Shown here piece by piece: positions 17,776 to 28,362 of a stretch of 61,487 nucleotides of DNA. Below the pieces are notes generated by a model, which had not been told where the DNA came from, did no database searches, and worked only from the letters and a program-made list of their open reading frames with translations. A program made the translations under genes and the position numbers. Position 1 is the first letter of the stretch, and each line of letters begins with the position of its first letter. Origin of the DNA: Armatimonadota bacterium (GTDB lineage Bacteria; Armatimonadota; JAAZEB01); assembly GCA_012512265.1 (NCBI GenBank), contig JAAZEM010000149.1, forward strand, positions 1-61,487, read 5' to 3'.

Positions 17776-18435
17776 ATGCCGTCTGGAGCCTACTACCTGA
17801 GGAACCTGGGGCTGTTGGAGGGCCTTCCCGAGGGGGCCTGCCGCTTGCTTGAACAGCAATGGCGCGTGCACCACTACGGGCGGCGCGAGACCATCGTGGA
17901 GCAGGGGGCGCCGGCGGACCAGGTACACCTTCTTGCCGAGGGCTCGGCGGAGTTGGTACGGCGGGAGCAGGAGAAGGAGACGATCCTGGTGGTGCTGTCT
18001 CCCGGCGAGTTCATTATGGGCCCCGTGGAGGATGCGACAGCTGGGTCCCTCGTGTGTGCTCGGGCGCTGGATGAGTGCGCCGTGTGCACGATAGGTCAGA
18101 GGGAGTTGGAGGCGATCATCCAGATGTACCCCATGCTGGCCTGGCGCCTCCTCACCTGGTCGAGCCGGAACACGGAGCAGGCCTACTCGCGCATTCAATC
18201 GCTCGCCTCTTGCGAGGTGACCGATAAGCTCCTGGCCTTGATCCGGCACCTGGCGGGCCGGCATGGCGTGCCGACGGCGGATGGCCTTGAGATCACGTTG
18301 CGACTGACCCATCACGACCTGGCGGCGCTCATCGGGAGTTGCCGCGAGGCAGTCTCCCGTGGCCTGAAAGCCCTGCGCGACCGCGGGGTGATCGCAGTCA
18401 ATGCGCGCTGCATCACCCTTCGCGAGTCTGGATGA
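17776..18435 (+). CDS. Crp/Fnr-family transcriptional regulator
   Basis: 219 residues from the ATG at 17776 behind GGGAGAGG. The cyclic-nucleotide-binding-type beta roll covers about residues 15-125 (QGAPADQVHLLAEGSAEL and SPGEFIMG). The long dimer helix comes next, then a Crp-type HTH at about 165-205 (THHDLAALIGSCREAVSRGL). No Fnr-type N-terminal cysteine cluster is visible. The two Cys near positions 97 and 102 are not in the Fnr arrangement, and the phosphate-binding Arg-Ser-Ala core of cAMP-binding members is not evident, so the effector is unknown. It sits between ispH and the ATP-grasp gene on the same strand. Confidence 0.9.
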   Translation: MPSGAYYLRNLGLLEGLPEGACRLLEQQWRVHHYGRRETIVEQGAPADQVHLLAEGSAELVRREQEKETILVVLSPGEFIMGPVEDATAGSLVCARALDECAVCTIGQRELEAIIQMYPMLAWRLLTWSSRNTEQAYSRIQSLASCEVTDKLLALIRHLAGRHGVPTADGLEITLRLTHHDLAALIGSCREAVSRGLKALRDRGVIAVNARCITLRESG

Positions 18436-18482
18436 CCGGGGAATGGCGCGGGCTGCCGGTGCGCTCCTGATTGGAGGATGCG

Positions 18483-19371
18483 GTGATAGGCATCGTGACC
18501 GCTCGGGGGGATGAGGATCGTTGCAGCCGAGAGCTTCGCGAGGCGGCAGAGCGGCAAGGCGGGGGCCAATACATCGATCCGCTCTCGCTCATCATCGAGG
18601 TGGAGGGGAGCGCGCGCCTTCTGACCAGTGGCACCCCGTTTGAAGGCTTCGACGCGGTTATCCTGAGAGGCCTCAACCGCGACGGCGATATCGACATGCA
18701 GTTCGAGGTGTTCGAGCTGTTGGAGACGCTCGGTATCCCCGTCCTCAATCCGGCATCGGCGCTCTCCGCCGCAGAGAGTAAGCCGGTAACCCTCTTCCGA
18801 CTCCATCGGGCCGGCCTCCCTATTCCTCGGACCCTGGTGACGCAGCGTGTGGAGACGGCGCTGGAACAAGTGCGCGCGTTGGGCACGGCCGTCATCAAGC
18901 CGCTCTTTGGCGCACTGGGGATCGGGGTCGAGCGTGTCACCTGGTCGGACGCGCCCGAGCGCGTCCAGGCGAGCCTGGATCAGTGGCGCGCCATCTGTGT
19001 CCAGGAGTACGTGCCATGCGATGGCCGTGACATACGTGTCTTCGTGGTTGGTGGCGAAGTCCTTGGCGCGGTGATGCGCATCGCTCAGGGCACCGAGTGG
19101 CGCACCAACGTCCACCAGGGGGGGCGTGTGCGTTCCCTACGAGCTGAGCGCCTATGAACGCGAATTGTGCCTTCGGGCGGCGTCGGTGATCGGCCTCGAG
19201 TACACCGGCATCGATCTTCTCCCCGGCCCCGACGGCCCCGTTCTTCTGGAGGTGAACGGCGCGCCGCAATGGCACGGCCTGGCGGCGGCGACCGGCATCG
19301 ACGTGGCGGGGGCCATCGTCGAGCATGCCCTGGCGCTGGCCAGGCGGCGCCATCCGAGGGCGTCCTCCTGA
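18483..19371 (+). pseudogene. RimK-like ATP-grasp ligase, frameshifted at a G7 tract
   Basis: The first frame runs from the GTG at 18483 (GGAGG six bases upstream) to a stop at 19155-19157. The protein continues in another frame to 19371. The first part has the N-terminal domain and the ATP-grasp core (IKPLFGALGIGVERV, VQEYVPCDGRDIRVFVVGGEV, TEWRTNVHQGG). The second resumes PYELSAYERELCLRAASVIGLEYTGIDLL and LLEVNGAPQW, the magnesium-binding end of the fold. The switch is at seven G residues (19118-19124); removal of one G restores a continuous protein of about 295 residues. RimK relatives ligate glutamate or other amino acids to S6, cofactors or LysW. Alternatives are a sequencing error, phase variation or programmed slippage. 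Confidence 0.85.
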
Positions 19372-19649
19372 GCACGGTCTTTCCCGGGTAAGGCCGGCGC
19401 CGGCGCATGGCCGGATGCCACTCATCACCTCACTTCTGTGCAGCCCTGTGCTCCTCACTTCCTCCCGATTGCGCCCGCTTTGGCTTCTGATTCCACTCGT
19501 TCGGGGCATGGGCCCGGCGTGCCCGCGGGGCCGCCGCCGCGCGCCGGTGTGAATGGAATCACAGTGCCTGTTAGCCTCTCGGGCGAGGCGGGTAAGCAAT
19601 CGGTGTGTGATGATGGGGCTCTATGCCCTTGCGAAGGGAGGTGAACAGA

Positions 19650-19865
19650 ATGCCAGAGGGCGGAATGACTGTGCGCGAGGCGGGCCGCAAGGGTGGCGAG
19701 ACCACGGCTCGTACTCATGGACATGAGTTCTACGAGGAGATCGGCAAGAAGGGTGGCAACGCCCGCAAGCGCGAGCTGGGCCATGAAGGCTATGAGGAGC
19801 TGGGCCAGAAGGGCGGGCAGCGCGTGCGCGAGCTGATCAATAAGGGCAAGATGCAGGAGAAGTGA
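19650..19865 (+). CDS. KGG-repeat small stress protein 1
   Basis: 71 residues, from the ATG at 19650 eight bases after GGAGG. It has KGG motifs and three modules: [27 protein letters not shown] and [22 protein letters not shown]. This repeat is found in GsiB/Con-10-type stress proteins, which are hydrophilic, hydration-related and often induced by starvation or desiccation. It is the longest of four tandem paralogues. Confidence 0.88.
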   Translation: MPEGGMTVREAGRKGGETTARTHGHEFYEEIGKKGGNARKRELGHEGYEELGQKGGQRVRELINKGKMQEK

Positions 19866-20050
19866 CCTCCTGGCTGTGGCGGTGCGTGCCTGGGCGCACC
19901 TGGGATGCGATGCATTGGCATCCGTCGTGCATGCGAGGTGTGCCAGCGGACGCACTGCCGATTGATCCGCGTGCGCCAGTCACAGGAATGGCGCGACGCA
20001 TCCAGCGCTCCGGAGCCGTTCAGGCAGAGCCTGCGGCGACGGGCCGGGAA

Positions 20051-20079
20051 CCGGGAGCGGAGATAGGGGCCGCTCCCGG
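20051..20079 (+). other. 10-bp perfect inverted repeat between KGG genes
   Basis: CCGGGAGCGG at 20051-20060 and CCGCTCCCGG at 20070-20079, with a nine-base loop and no T run. It lies 40 bases upstream of the second KGG gene. It could be an operator, RNA hairpin or attenuator. Confidence 0.45.
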
Positions 20080-20118
20080 CCTACCGGTACCATCCGGTCG
20101 CGGAGGGAGAGCGGCACG

Positions 20119-20310
20119 ATGGCACGTCGTGATGAAGGCGATATGACCGTGCGCGAGGCGGGTCGCAAGGGCGGCGAGGCCACGGCCCGCACGCATGGGC
20201 ACGAGTTCTATGAGGAGATTGGCCATAAAGGAGGCGAGATCGGCGGCCCCCGTGGGGGGCAACGCGTCCGCGAGTTGATTGAAAAGGGGAAGGAATTGGA
20301 GGAGCAGTAG
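20119..20310 (+). CDS. KGG-repeat small stress protein 2
   Basis: 63 residues, from the ATG at 20119 behind GGAGGGAGAG. It has the same start module ([12 protein letters not shown]) and [15 protein letters not shown] as protein 1, but the middle is [20 protein letters not shown], lacking the [12 protein letters not shown] module. It is hydrophilic, with no signal peptide. It is the second gene of the tandem array and 253 bases downstream of the first. Confidence 0.87.
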   Translation: MARRDEGDMTVREAGRKGGEATARTHGHEFYEEIGHKGGEIGGPRGGQRVRELIEKGKELEEQ

Positions 20311-20353
20311 GCCCCATCCGCCCACCGGACGGCTCTGCCGGTGACGGTCGGTA

Positions 20354-20371
20354 TCCTCCGCCACGGCGGAG
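20354..20371 (+). other. Short hairpin between KGG genes 2 and 3
   Basis: An inverted repeat formed by CCTCCGCC and GGCGGAGG with a two-base loop, in the 151-base gap between KGG genes 2 and 3. There is no T run, so intrinsic termination is doubtful. Confidence 0.35.
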
Positions 20372-20461
20372 GCCACGACCGGCAAGGAAAGCCTTGAGCG
20401 AGTCATGGGAATCGGCGGCCGGGCGACTCTAACGACCCTGACAGCGGAGGGAGATCTGGGC

Positions 20462-20632
20462 ATGAGCAGGACCGAAGGCGAAATGACCGTGCGTGAGGCC
20501 GGTAGAATCGGTGGCAACATCCGGAAAAAGGCGCTGGGCCGTCGGGGCTACGAGGAGCTGGGTCACAAAGGCGGGCAGCGCGTGCGCGAGCTGATCCGCA
20601 AGGGCAAGGAGGCCGAGCAGAAGGGTGGGTGA
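20462..20632 (+). CDS. KGG-repeat small stress protein 3
   Basis: 56 residues, from the ATG at 20462 behind GGAGGGAGA; an in-frame TTG/GTG further upstream (20405) has no site. It carries [30 protein letters not shown] and QRVRELIRKGKE. It thus keeps the YEELG module that protein 2 lacks and drops the HEFYEEIG module that protein 2 has. It is the shortest of the four paralogues. Confidence 0.85.
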   Translation: MSRTEGEMTVREAGRIGGNIRKKALGRRGYEELGHKGGQRVRELIRKGKEAEQKGG

Positions 20633-20836
20633 TCGCCTCGGGTCCTTGCAGCGCGTAGCTCCCCTCTGCGCGCTGGCACCTCGCGGATGACCAGGGCTCT
20701 CGTTCCCGCGGGCCAGGCGGGGCGGCTTACGGCGCCTGGGCGGCAGGGCGAGAGGGGTTCGATCGGGCTTTCGATGGCTCATACCGTGGGGGCCCCCGGC
20801 TCGCGGATCCCGGCGGGCCCGACTGGAGGATAGCGA

Positions 20837-21013
20837 ATGGCGAAGCAAGAAGAGGGCGGGATGACCGTGCGTGAAGCGGGCCGCAAGGGCGGCGAGACGA
20901 CCGCAGAGCGCTATGGGCACGAGTTTTACGAGGAGATCGGTAAGAAGGGTGGCGAGCGTGGTGGCCCGCGCGTGCGCGAGCTGATCGAGAAGGGCAAGCG
21001 CCAGGAGAAATAA
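20837..21013 (+). CDS. KGG-repeat small stress protein 4 (58 residues)
   Basis: 58 residues, short enough to be missed by a 60-residue cutoff. The ATG at 20837 follows GGAGG by seven bases. It has [28 protein letters not shown] and GPRVRELIEKGK. It is closest in layout to protein 2. The stop at 21011-21013 is followed by a strong hairpin at 21081-21113. Confidence 0.87.
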   Translation: MAKQEEGGMTVREAGRKGGETTAERYGHEFYEEIGKKGGERGGPRVRELIEKGKRQEK

Positions 21014-21080
21014 GGGGCAGGCCCCGCGGGATGCGCATGCTTTCCTCGATGAGCCGGGTTGTGTTCGCCATACAGAGAAT

Positions 21081-21113
21081 GAGCGCGGTCGCCCATCCCG
21101 GGCGACCGCGCTC
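21081..21113. terminator. Strong hairpin between convergent KGG4 and gyrB
   Basis: A 14-bp perfect stem (GAGCGCGGTCGCCC and its complement) with a five-base loop lies between the ends of two convergent genes, KGG4 (ends 21013) and gyrB (ends 21141). No T run follows on either strand, so it may be a bidirectional transcript-end hairpin that needs Rho or only protects 3' ends. Confidence 0.55.
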
Positions 21114-21140
21114 TATGATGCTCAGGCTGGTCTGGGTGCC

Positions 21141-23619
<2,479 letters not shown>

Positions 23620-24633
23620 TCAGCTCAGGAGATTGTCGCTCCAGATGCTCTTCATGTCGGCCGCGTTGACGAGCGACTTCATCGCCTTGTTCTCGGTGGG
23701 GATGCCTGCCTCAGCGAGGGCCGCGACCGGAGTGAGACCGCCGACGACGGCGAGACCGATGCGGTCGGGGCCGACGGGCACATCGAGGAGTTGCTGCCCG
23801 GGCCGGCCCACGGCCAGGATGCCACGGATGCCACTGCGCTCGAAGTGCTTGAAGACACGCAACAGGTCCGGCAAGACGACAGCGGGCACCTCGCGGAAGC
23901 TCGCCAGGATCTTGCCGTGGCCTTCGGTGGCGGCGCTACGCACCTGGGTCATCTTGCCAGTGATGAAGATCTCCGCGGGATCGAGCGTGGTGCCGGAGTA
24001 GCTGATCAGCTCCGTGAAGCGCACGGCATGAAAGTCACTGATCTCCACCAGACCACCGAACTTGGATTCGACGGGCACGCGGTAGCGGAGGAGGACGCCG
24101 TTCAGGGTCACGGTGCACACGGTGCCGAAGCCGACATAACCTTCCGGAATGCGCAGATCCCCCAATCTGCCTCCCTGGTCGGCGATTGCGACTAGCTCGC
24201 TCATGCAATACCCGGCTCGGAAGACGGGTCGCATGATCTCAATGCACTCCTCAAAGCGGTCGCGAGGGAGCAACGAGGCGTTGACCAGCAGCTCGCCCTT
24301 TCCCGTCTCGACATCGAAGCTACTTCGATAGGCCAGGGTCTCGATTCTCGATTGCACAAACCCGAGCTTGTCCGAGACCAGAGCGTTCTGGAGCTCCTCG
24401 CGGCCCTTATCGGTGATTACCCGGCCAGGCTCGCCCAGGCAGACGGTGAGACCTCGCTCATCCATCAGACGCAGGTGATACCGGACGGCTCGCTCCGTGA
24501 GGTCGATGCCGTAGTTGGTCAGCTCGGCAGCGATGTTGCGGGCCCCGAGCGGTTCTGTGGCGTCCGCGAGAATGCGCAGGATCGCCAACCCCTTTCGCTC
24601 GACAGACTGATCCGCATACAGCCGCCTGAACAT
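23620..24633 (-). CDS. NrpR-like regulator (winged helix plus NRD domain)
   Basis: 337 residues from the ATG at 24633 behind AAAGGAG. An N-terminal winged helix (about residues 1-75) with RRLYADQSVERKGLAIL and LTERAVRYHLRLMDERGL is followed by one NRD/DUF128 domain (about 85-335; e.g. FRAGYCMSELVAIADQGG and GVLLRYRVPVESKFGG). NrpR is the nitrogen repressor of methanogenic archaea that senses 2-oxoglutarate; bacterial homologues occur in several phyla but are little studied. There are no nif or glnA genes in the window, so its targets are unknown. It is transcribed from a consensus promoter at 24685-24713, next to which MITE copy 1 is inserted. Confidence 0.88.
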   Translation of the reverse strand: MFRRLYADQSVERKGLAILRILADATEPLGARNIAAELTNYGIDLTERAVRYHLRLMDERGLTVCLGEPGRVITDKGREELQNALVSDKLGFVQSRIETLAYRSSFDVETGKGELLVNASLLPRDRFEECIEIMRPVFRAGYCMSELVAIADQGGRLGDLRIPEGYVGFGTVCTVTLNGVLLRYRVPVESKFGGLVEISDFHAVRFTELISYSGTTLDPAEIFITGKMTQVRSAATEGHGKILASFREVPAVVLPDLLRVFKHFERSGIRGILAVGRPGQQLLDVPVGPDRIGLAVVGGLTPVAALAEAGIPTENKAMKSLVNAADMKSIWSDNLLS

Positions 24634-24684
24634 CTGAGTCCGCTCCTTTCGGGTAGTGGGAAAGCTTTGCCTACTGGCGCTGTG

Positions 24685-24713
24685 ATTATACTCTATCTTG
24701 GCGAGCGTTTCAA
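24685..24713 (-). promoter_or_regulatory. Promoter of the nrpR-like gene
   Basis: TTGAAA (24708-24713) and TATAAT (24685-24690) on the minus strand with exactly 17 bases between them. The MITE boundary is only 20 bases upstream of the -35. Confidence 0.75.
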
Positions 24714-24732
24714 GCACCTTATTGCCTTGCCA

Positions 24733-24971
24733 CTGGGATTCCGAGATAAGGAGAAGGCTGCCCGCACGCGCGGAGCTCGAAGCTCCGCGCTGCTTTCCGG
24801 CAAAGCCCCTGCGGGGCTTCTCCTCCCAGCCACCGTCGTTTTGAGGCATCCGGGTGTATGGCCCAATCCAGCCCGGCAGGGCTTCGCTCGCAAGCAGCGC
24901 GGTGATTTATCGCCGCGCGCCGGGTTGCGTGCTGCCTCCGAGGCTTCGGATTCCTTATCTCGGAATCCCAG
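24733..24971. mobile_element. MITE copy 1 (239 bp)
   Basis: The ends are inverted repeats of each other: CTGGGATTCCGAGATAAGGA at 24733-24752 and its reverse complement ending at 24971. The flanks are a 9-bp near-duplication: gccttgcca (24724-24732) and gccttacca (24972-24980). There is no transposase. The interior holds palindromes, including GCGCGGAGCT...AGCTCCGCGC. An inverted copy with the same ends and interior lies at 57437-57673. Confidence 0.9.
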
Positions 24972-25170
24972 GCCTTACCAGCCAAGCGTTGACGTAAGGG
25001 CAGCCGCTATGATAGGATCCAATAGCGGCCCCGCGGCACTCTGCCGACCGCCGGCTCGCACTCGTGGGGGCGTGCGCCTCAACCAGGACGGTCGTCCGGG
25101 CGCTCCCGCGATGGGCACTCTCCTGGCGATGTGCTCGGTGGCCCTGCCTGTCTCCTAGGAAGGAAGCTGG

Positions 25171-27558
25171 ATGCCCGATAAGCACCCTGTGTCTGAGCCA
25201 CGGCGTGTTTTTCCACACTCTAGGCTTGCCCCGGGCGTGTCGCGGTGCCGGTCGCTGGCCTTCCTGGCCTGCCTGGCGCTTCTTATCGCGGGCGTGCCGT
25301 GCGCGGCGCAGGGCCGCATCGAGCCCGGCCTCGCCTGGTGCGGTGGCGTCGTCAATCCAGCCGACTACGCGGCCTGTCGGGCCACGGGGTTTGACGCGGT
25401 GCGCATCGACGTTCCCTGGCGGACGGTCCACTCCTGGGAGGCAACCGACGCTCTGGTAGAGCAGGCGTGCGCGGCTGGCCTGCGCGTGATCGTGGCCTTG
25501 CCGTTGGCATCCCCCCCAGCGAGCTTTGGGCCTGTAGACCCCCTGAACGCGACCTATCTGGCTCAAATGCGGCAGTGGGTGCAGGACGTCATTGAGCACT
25601 ACCGCGATAACCCGGGGGTGCTCGCCTGGATGGTCGCGGATGAGCCAGAGACGGTGCTCCACCTCACCGATGCAGGCTTCCAGGCGTTCCTGCAGGGACG
25701 CTATGGTGACCTGAAGACGCTCAACGACGCATGGGGCTCGCGCTACCGTCGCTTTTCCGACTTCACCGCGAGGGGGGCGTTGCTCCTCGCGCAGCCGCGC
25801 GCCCTGGGGGTGTCTCGATCTGCCATCGACCTGGCGCTCTACCGGCGGCAGGCATTCACAGACCTGCTCAGCCTGTGGGCGCGCGCCATTCGCGCCGCCG
25901 ACCGGCAGCGGCCGCTCCTCACAGGAGCGATGGGCTATTACCGCTGCCTGATTTCGGCGCCGGATGAGTATGACGCGGTCGTCGCCCGGATGGGCGACGG
26001 CACTCTCCCTGGCCAGAGGGGTCCGGAGGCAGTGGCTATCGCGCGCCGCGGCGGGCGCGTGGCGGCAATCGCCTCGCTGCCCCCTGGCAATCTGCTGGCC
26101 GCGTTTGGGGATGCCCTCCTCCAGGGCGCCACCGGAATCGCGGTCGAGGAGTGGCGGCTGATCCGGAACAACGCCACGGTGCGCCAAGGGCTCGCATCGG
26201 CGCTTGCCTCCTGGCGGCGCGGCGGCTGCGTCACCGCGGTTCCACAGCCAACCACCGCGATCCTCTACGAGCCGTTTGGCGAGAACCCCCAGCACCCCTC
26301 GCCGCTCTTCACGGGCTACCTCGCTGGCGCCGATATGGGCGAGTTGGTGCCGCTCTTCACCGCGCTGCGTCGGGGCACGCGCTACGGGCAGGTGGCCTAT
26401 CTGTCGCAGAATGACCTGACGCCGGAGCGCCTGTCACGCTATCGACTTCTCCTCTGCCCGGCGGCGCTCTCGCTCACCAGCGAAAATGTGCAGGCGCTCT
26501 TCCGCTTCGCGGATGGCGGCGGTATCATCGTCGCGGACGCGGGGTTCGGGTGCTACGAGGCCGGCGGCGAGATCCACTCCTGGTCGGTGGAGCTGGCTAC
26601 TCTCCTGGGGGTTCGCGCGCTGTGGCCGGCGATGCATGGGGGAGGCCGGCTCCGCGTTTACGACAAGGTCTCGCTCTTCCCATCGATTCCGGCCGGCGCC
26701 ACGACTTCGCCCGCGGCCCGGCCCGCCTTCTCGGATCTGATGGCGATGATCCAACCCTTGCCGGAGAGCACCGTCTTCGCGGCGGCGCTCGACCGCACGC
26801 TCCCGGACCGCAAGCTGTTTGGCGGGATCGTTATGCGCACCGTGGGCAAAGGGTGGGTGGTCTACGCATCGATGAAGCTATGGCACCGCTGGCCAACCGC
26901 GGACCCCCTCTATGGGGCGTTCCATCACGAGCTGCTTTCGCGCGAGCCGGCGGTCACCTTGAAGGCGGCGCCGTTGCTCGCCGGCGATGTGCAGGTGGCG
27001 GCGTTCGAGCGGGGCCTGGCGCTGCGCAACAGCGCGAGAAAGGCCGCCGATGCGGAGCTGGAGTTGCCTTCCGGATCCCTCTACGCCGGCCCTTGCCTGA
27101 ACATCTGCTGGCCGGATACAAAGAGCGAGAAGCTGACTCTTCGCACGGGCCTGGCGCCCGGCAGTCTGGGCCTCTATGAGAGAACGCCGATCCGCTGCAC
27201 CACGCCACTTGGCGCCGTAACCATCGCCGTTGAGGAGTATGGCCCGAAGGGGATGCGGATCGCCATCTGCGGCGGAAGGCCCAATATCCGCTTCGACCAG
27301 CGGGGCGCTGTCTCAATGACGCCCACATTTCCCCAGAAGGCGCGAATTGTCATCAGCGACGGCCGCTATCGTATCCGCCCGGGCACGCGGCACCTCCTAC
27401 GCGCGAAGGACCTTGCCAGCGGCGCCGTGTCCCAGTACCAGGTGGTCGTGGGCGCTGACGCGAAGATCGAGATCGAGAAGGAGTTCTACTCCGATTCCCT
27501 CACCCTCACGCCCCTCAGGCCGGCCGAGGAGAGGCCATCGGCCTCTCCCAGCCACTGA
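25171..27558 (+). CDS. Secreted glycosidase-like protein (TIM barrel plus beta-galactosidase-type middle domain)
   Basis: 795 residues; ATG after AGGAAGGAAG. A signal peptide lies at about residues 26-47 (SLAFLACLALLIAGVPCAAQG). Residues 55-330 resemble a clan-A TIM barrel: TGFDAVRIDVPW, AGLRVIVALPLASP and the acidic pair in WMVADEPETVLH, where an acid/base residue would be. A segment at about 360-520 looks like the class I amidotransferase-like trimerisation domain of GH42 enzymes (YRLLLCPAALSLTSENVQALFRF spans its first strand). The last ~200 residues are beta-rich. It probably acts on plant or microbial polysaccharide outside the cytoplasm. The nucleophile is not obvious, so activity is uncertain. 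Confidence 0.75.
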   Translation: MPDKHPVSEPRRVFPHSRLAPGVSRCRSLAFLACLALLIAGVPCAAQGRIEPGLAWCGGVVNPADYAACRATGFDAVRIDVPWRTVHSWEATDALVEQACAAGLRVIVALPLASPPASFGPVDPLNATYLAQMRQWVQDVIEHYRDNPGVLAWMVADEPETVLHLTDAGFQAFLQGRYGDLKTLNDAWGSRYRRFSDFTARGALLLAQPRALGVSRSAIDLALYRRQAFTDLLSLWARAIRAADRQRPLLTGAMGYYRCLISAPDEYDAVVARMGDGTLPGQRGPEAVAIARRGGRVAAIASLPPGNLLAAFGDALLQGATGIAVEEWRLIRNNATVRQGLASALASWRRGGCVTAVPQPTTAILYEPFGENPQHPSPLFTGYLAGADMGELVPLFTALRRGTRYGQVAYLSQNDLTPERLSRYRLLLCPAALSLTSENVQALFRFADGGGIIVADAGFGCYEAGGEIHSWSVELATLLGVRALWPAMHGGGRLRVYDKVSLFPSIPAGATTSPAARPAFSDLMAMIQPLPESTVFAAALDRTLPDRKLFGGIVMRTVGKGWVVYASMKLWHRWPTADPLYGAFHHELLSREPAVTLKAAPLLAGDVQVAAFERGLALRNSARKAADAELELPSGSLYAGPCLNICWPDTKSEKLTLRTGLAPGSLGLYERTPIRCTTPLGAVTIAVEEYGPKGMRIAICGGRPNIRFDQRGAVSMTPTFPQKARIVISDGRYRIRPGTRHLLRAKDLASGAVSQYQVVVGADAKIEIEKEFYSDSLTLTPLRPAEERPSASPSH

Positions 27559-27570
27559 TCACGCGGGCGG

Positions 27571-27936
27571 TTACGGCAAGAGGCCCTCAGAGGCCGCCCA
27601 AACGAGCATGGCAACAGCGGAAAGGCAGAAGAGGAGCGTATAGCGGACGACTGGCGCGTGTGGCGCGGCGGCTGCCCGCGCTTCGGAGCGCCCGCGGAGG
27701 CGATGCCCGGCGCGCGTGCCGACATGGAAGCTGACGGTCACCGCGATCACCGGGAGGAGAAACCCGAGGTGGTACTGCCGTCCCGCGTCGGCGAGGCGCG
27801 CGTAGAGGCGCATGGCCGCCTGCACCGCTTCCCCGCTCCAGGCGGCGCCCCCCGCTGATCCGAGCAGGACGCCTGTAGTAACTGCCGCCAGCACTGCCGC
27901 GATTGCTCCCCAAATGACCGGTGATCTCAACCTCAC
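27571..27936 (-). CDS. Small membrane protein of unknown function
   Basis: 121 residues from the GTG at 27936, directly behind GGAGGGAGAGAC. Three hydrophobic stretches are visible: about residues 8-28, 57-72 and 98-115, separated by charged loops. There is a basic, Ala-rich loop (HRLRGRSEARAAAAP) before the last helix. No family is recognised. It converges with the glycosidase-like gene and is preceded on its own strand by an extended -10 at 28134-28139, about 200 bases upstream. Confidence 0.65.
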   Translation of the reverse strand: MRLRSPVIWGAIAAVLAAVTTGVLLGSAGGAAWSGEAVQAAMRLYARLADAGRQYHLGFLLPVIAVTVSFHVGTRAGHRLRGRSEARAAAAPHAPVVRYTLLFCLSAVAMLVWAASEGLLP

Positions 27937-28362
27937 GTCTCTCCCTCCACTCCATCTATGGACAAAGGCGACACCGTGACGTGTTGCCGCTGGATGGGGC
28001 CCCGCGAGGAGCAGGGCTCTCGGTCTGTCGTGGAATGCGCCTTCGGTGCGTTGTTGGCGCCGGCATCCCCGGAAGCCCGTGAATTCAGGCGCTGCGCGAC
28101 CCAGGTAGGTGCTTCCAGGGTGGTGCCGAGCGCATTATACCATTCAACTGTTTTGCGTGTAAAGGAATTGACACCTCCGAGCGAGGCATGCGGATGGTCC
28201 GATCCCAACCCCGAGAGGGGTCGTACAACCCAGAGAGCTCGCACTCTCCATCCGCGCCAGGAGGGAGGGCATCCAGGGCGAACTAAGGGAGACAAGCGGT
28301 TGCCGTGCGCGCGCGTGCCGGCGCCGCAGATAGGGATTCTGATCCGGGAAGAGAGGATGCCG
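27937..28362. other. Divergent intergenic region
   Basis: About 425 bases between the small membrane protein and the isomerase gene. A minus-strand TTTACA-N18-TATAAT promoter with TGG before the -10 lies at 28134-28163. On the plus strand a lone TTGACA near 28169 has no matching -10. Nothing else is evident. Confidence 0.45.
28134..28163 (-). promoter_or_regulatory. Minus-strand promoter with extended -10
   Basis: TATAAT at 28134-28139 with TGG before it, and TTTACA 18 bases further upstream on the minus strand. It would serve the small membrane protein at 27936 through a leader of about 190 bases. Confidence 0.55.

Larger units (their letters stand above)
24634..25170. other. Intergenic region between nrpR-like gene and glycosidase gene
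   Basis: About 540 bases between divergent genes. It contains the nrpR-like promoter and MITE copy 1. The remaining 24981-25170 shows no gene and no clear plus-strand promoter for the secreted protein that starts at 25171. Confidence 0.5.

Noticed and set aside
19580..19610. Sigma-B-like promoter before the first KGG gene
   Set aside because: GTTAGC-N14-GGGTAA matches only in part, overlaps a small hairpin, and the sigma factor is unknown in this lineage.
24634..24849. Extended N-terminus for the nrpR-like gene
   Set aside because: The extra 72 residues lie in the promoter and MITE; the true start is 24633 with a good ribosome site.
24955..26295. Long minus-strand frame over the glycosidase-like gene
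   Set aside because: Mirror of the secreted glycosidase-like gene on the other strand; runs into MITE copy 1.
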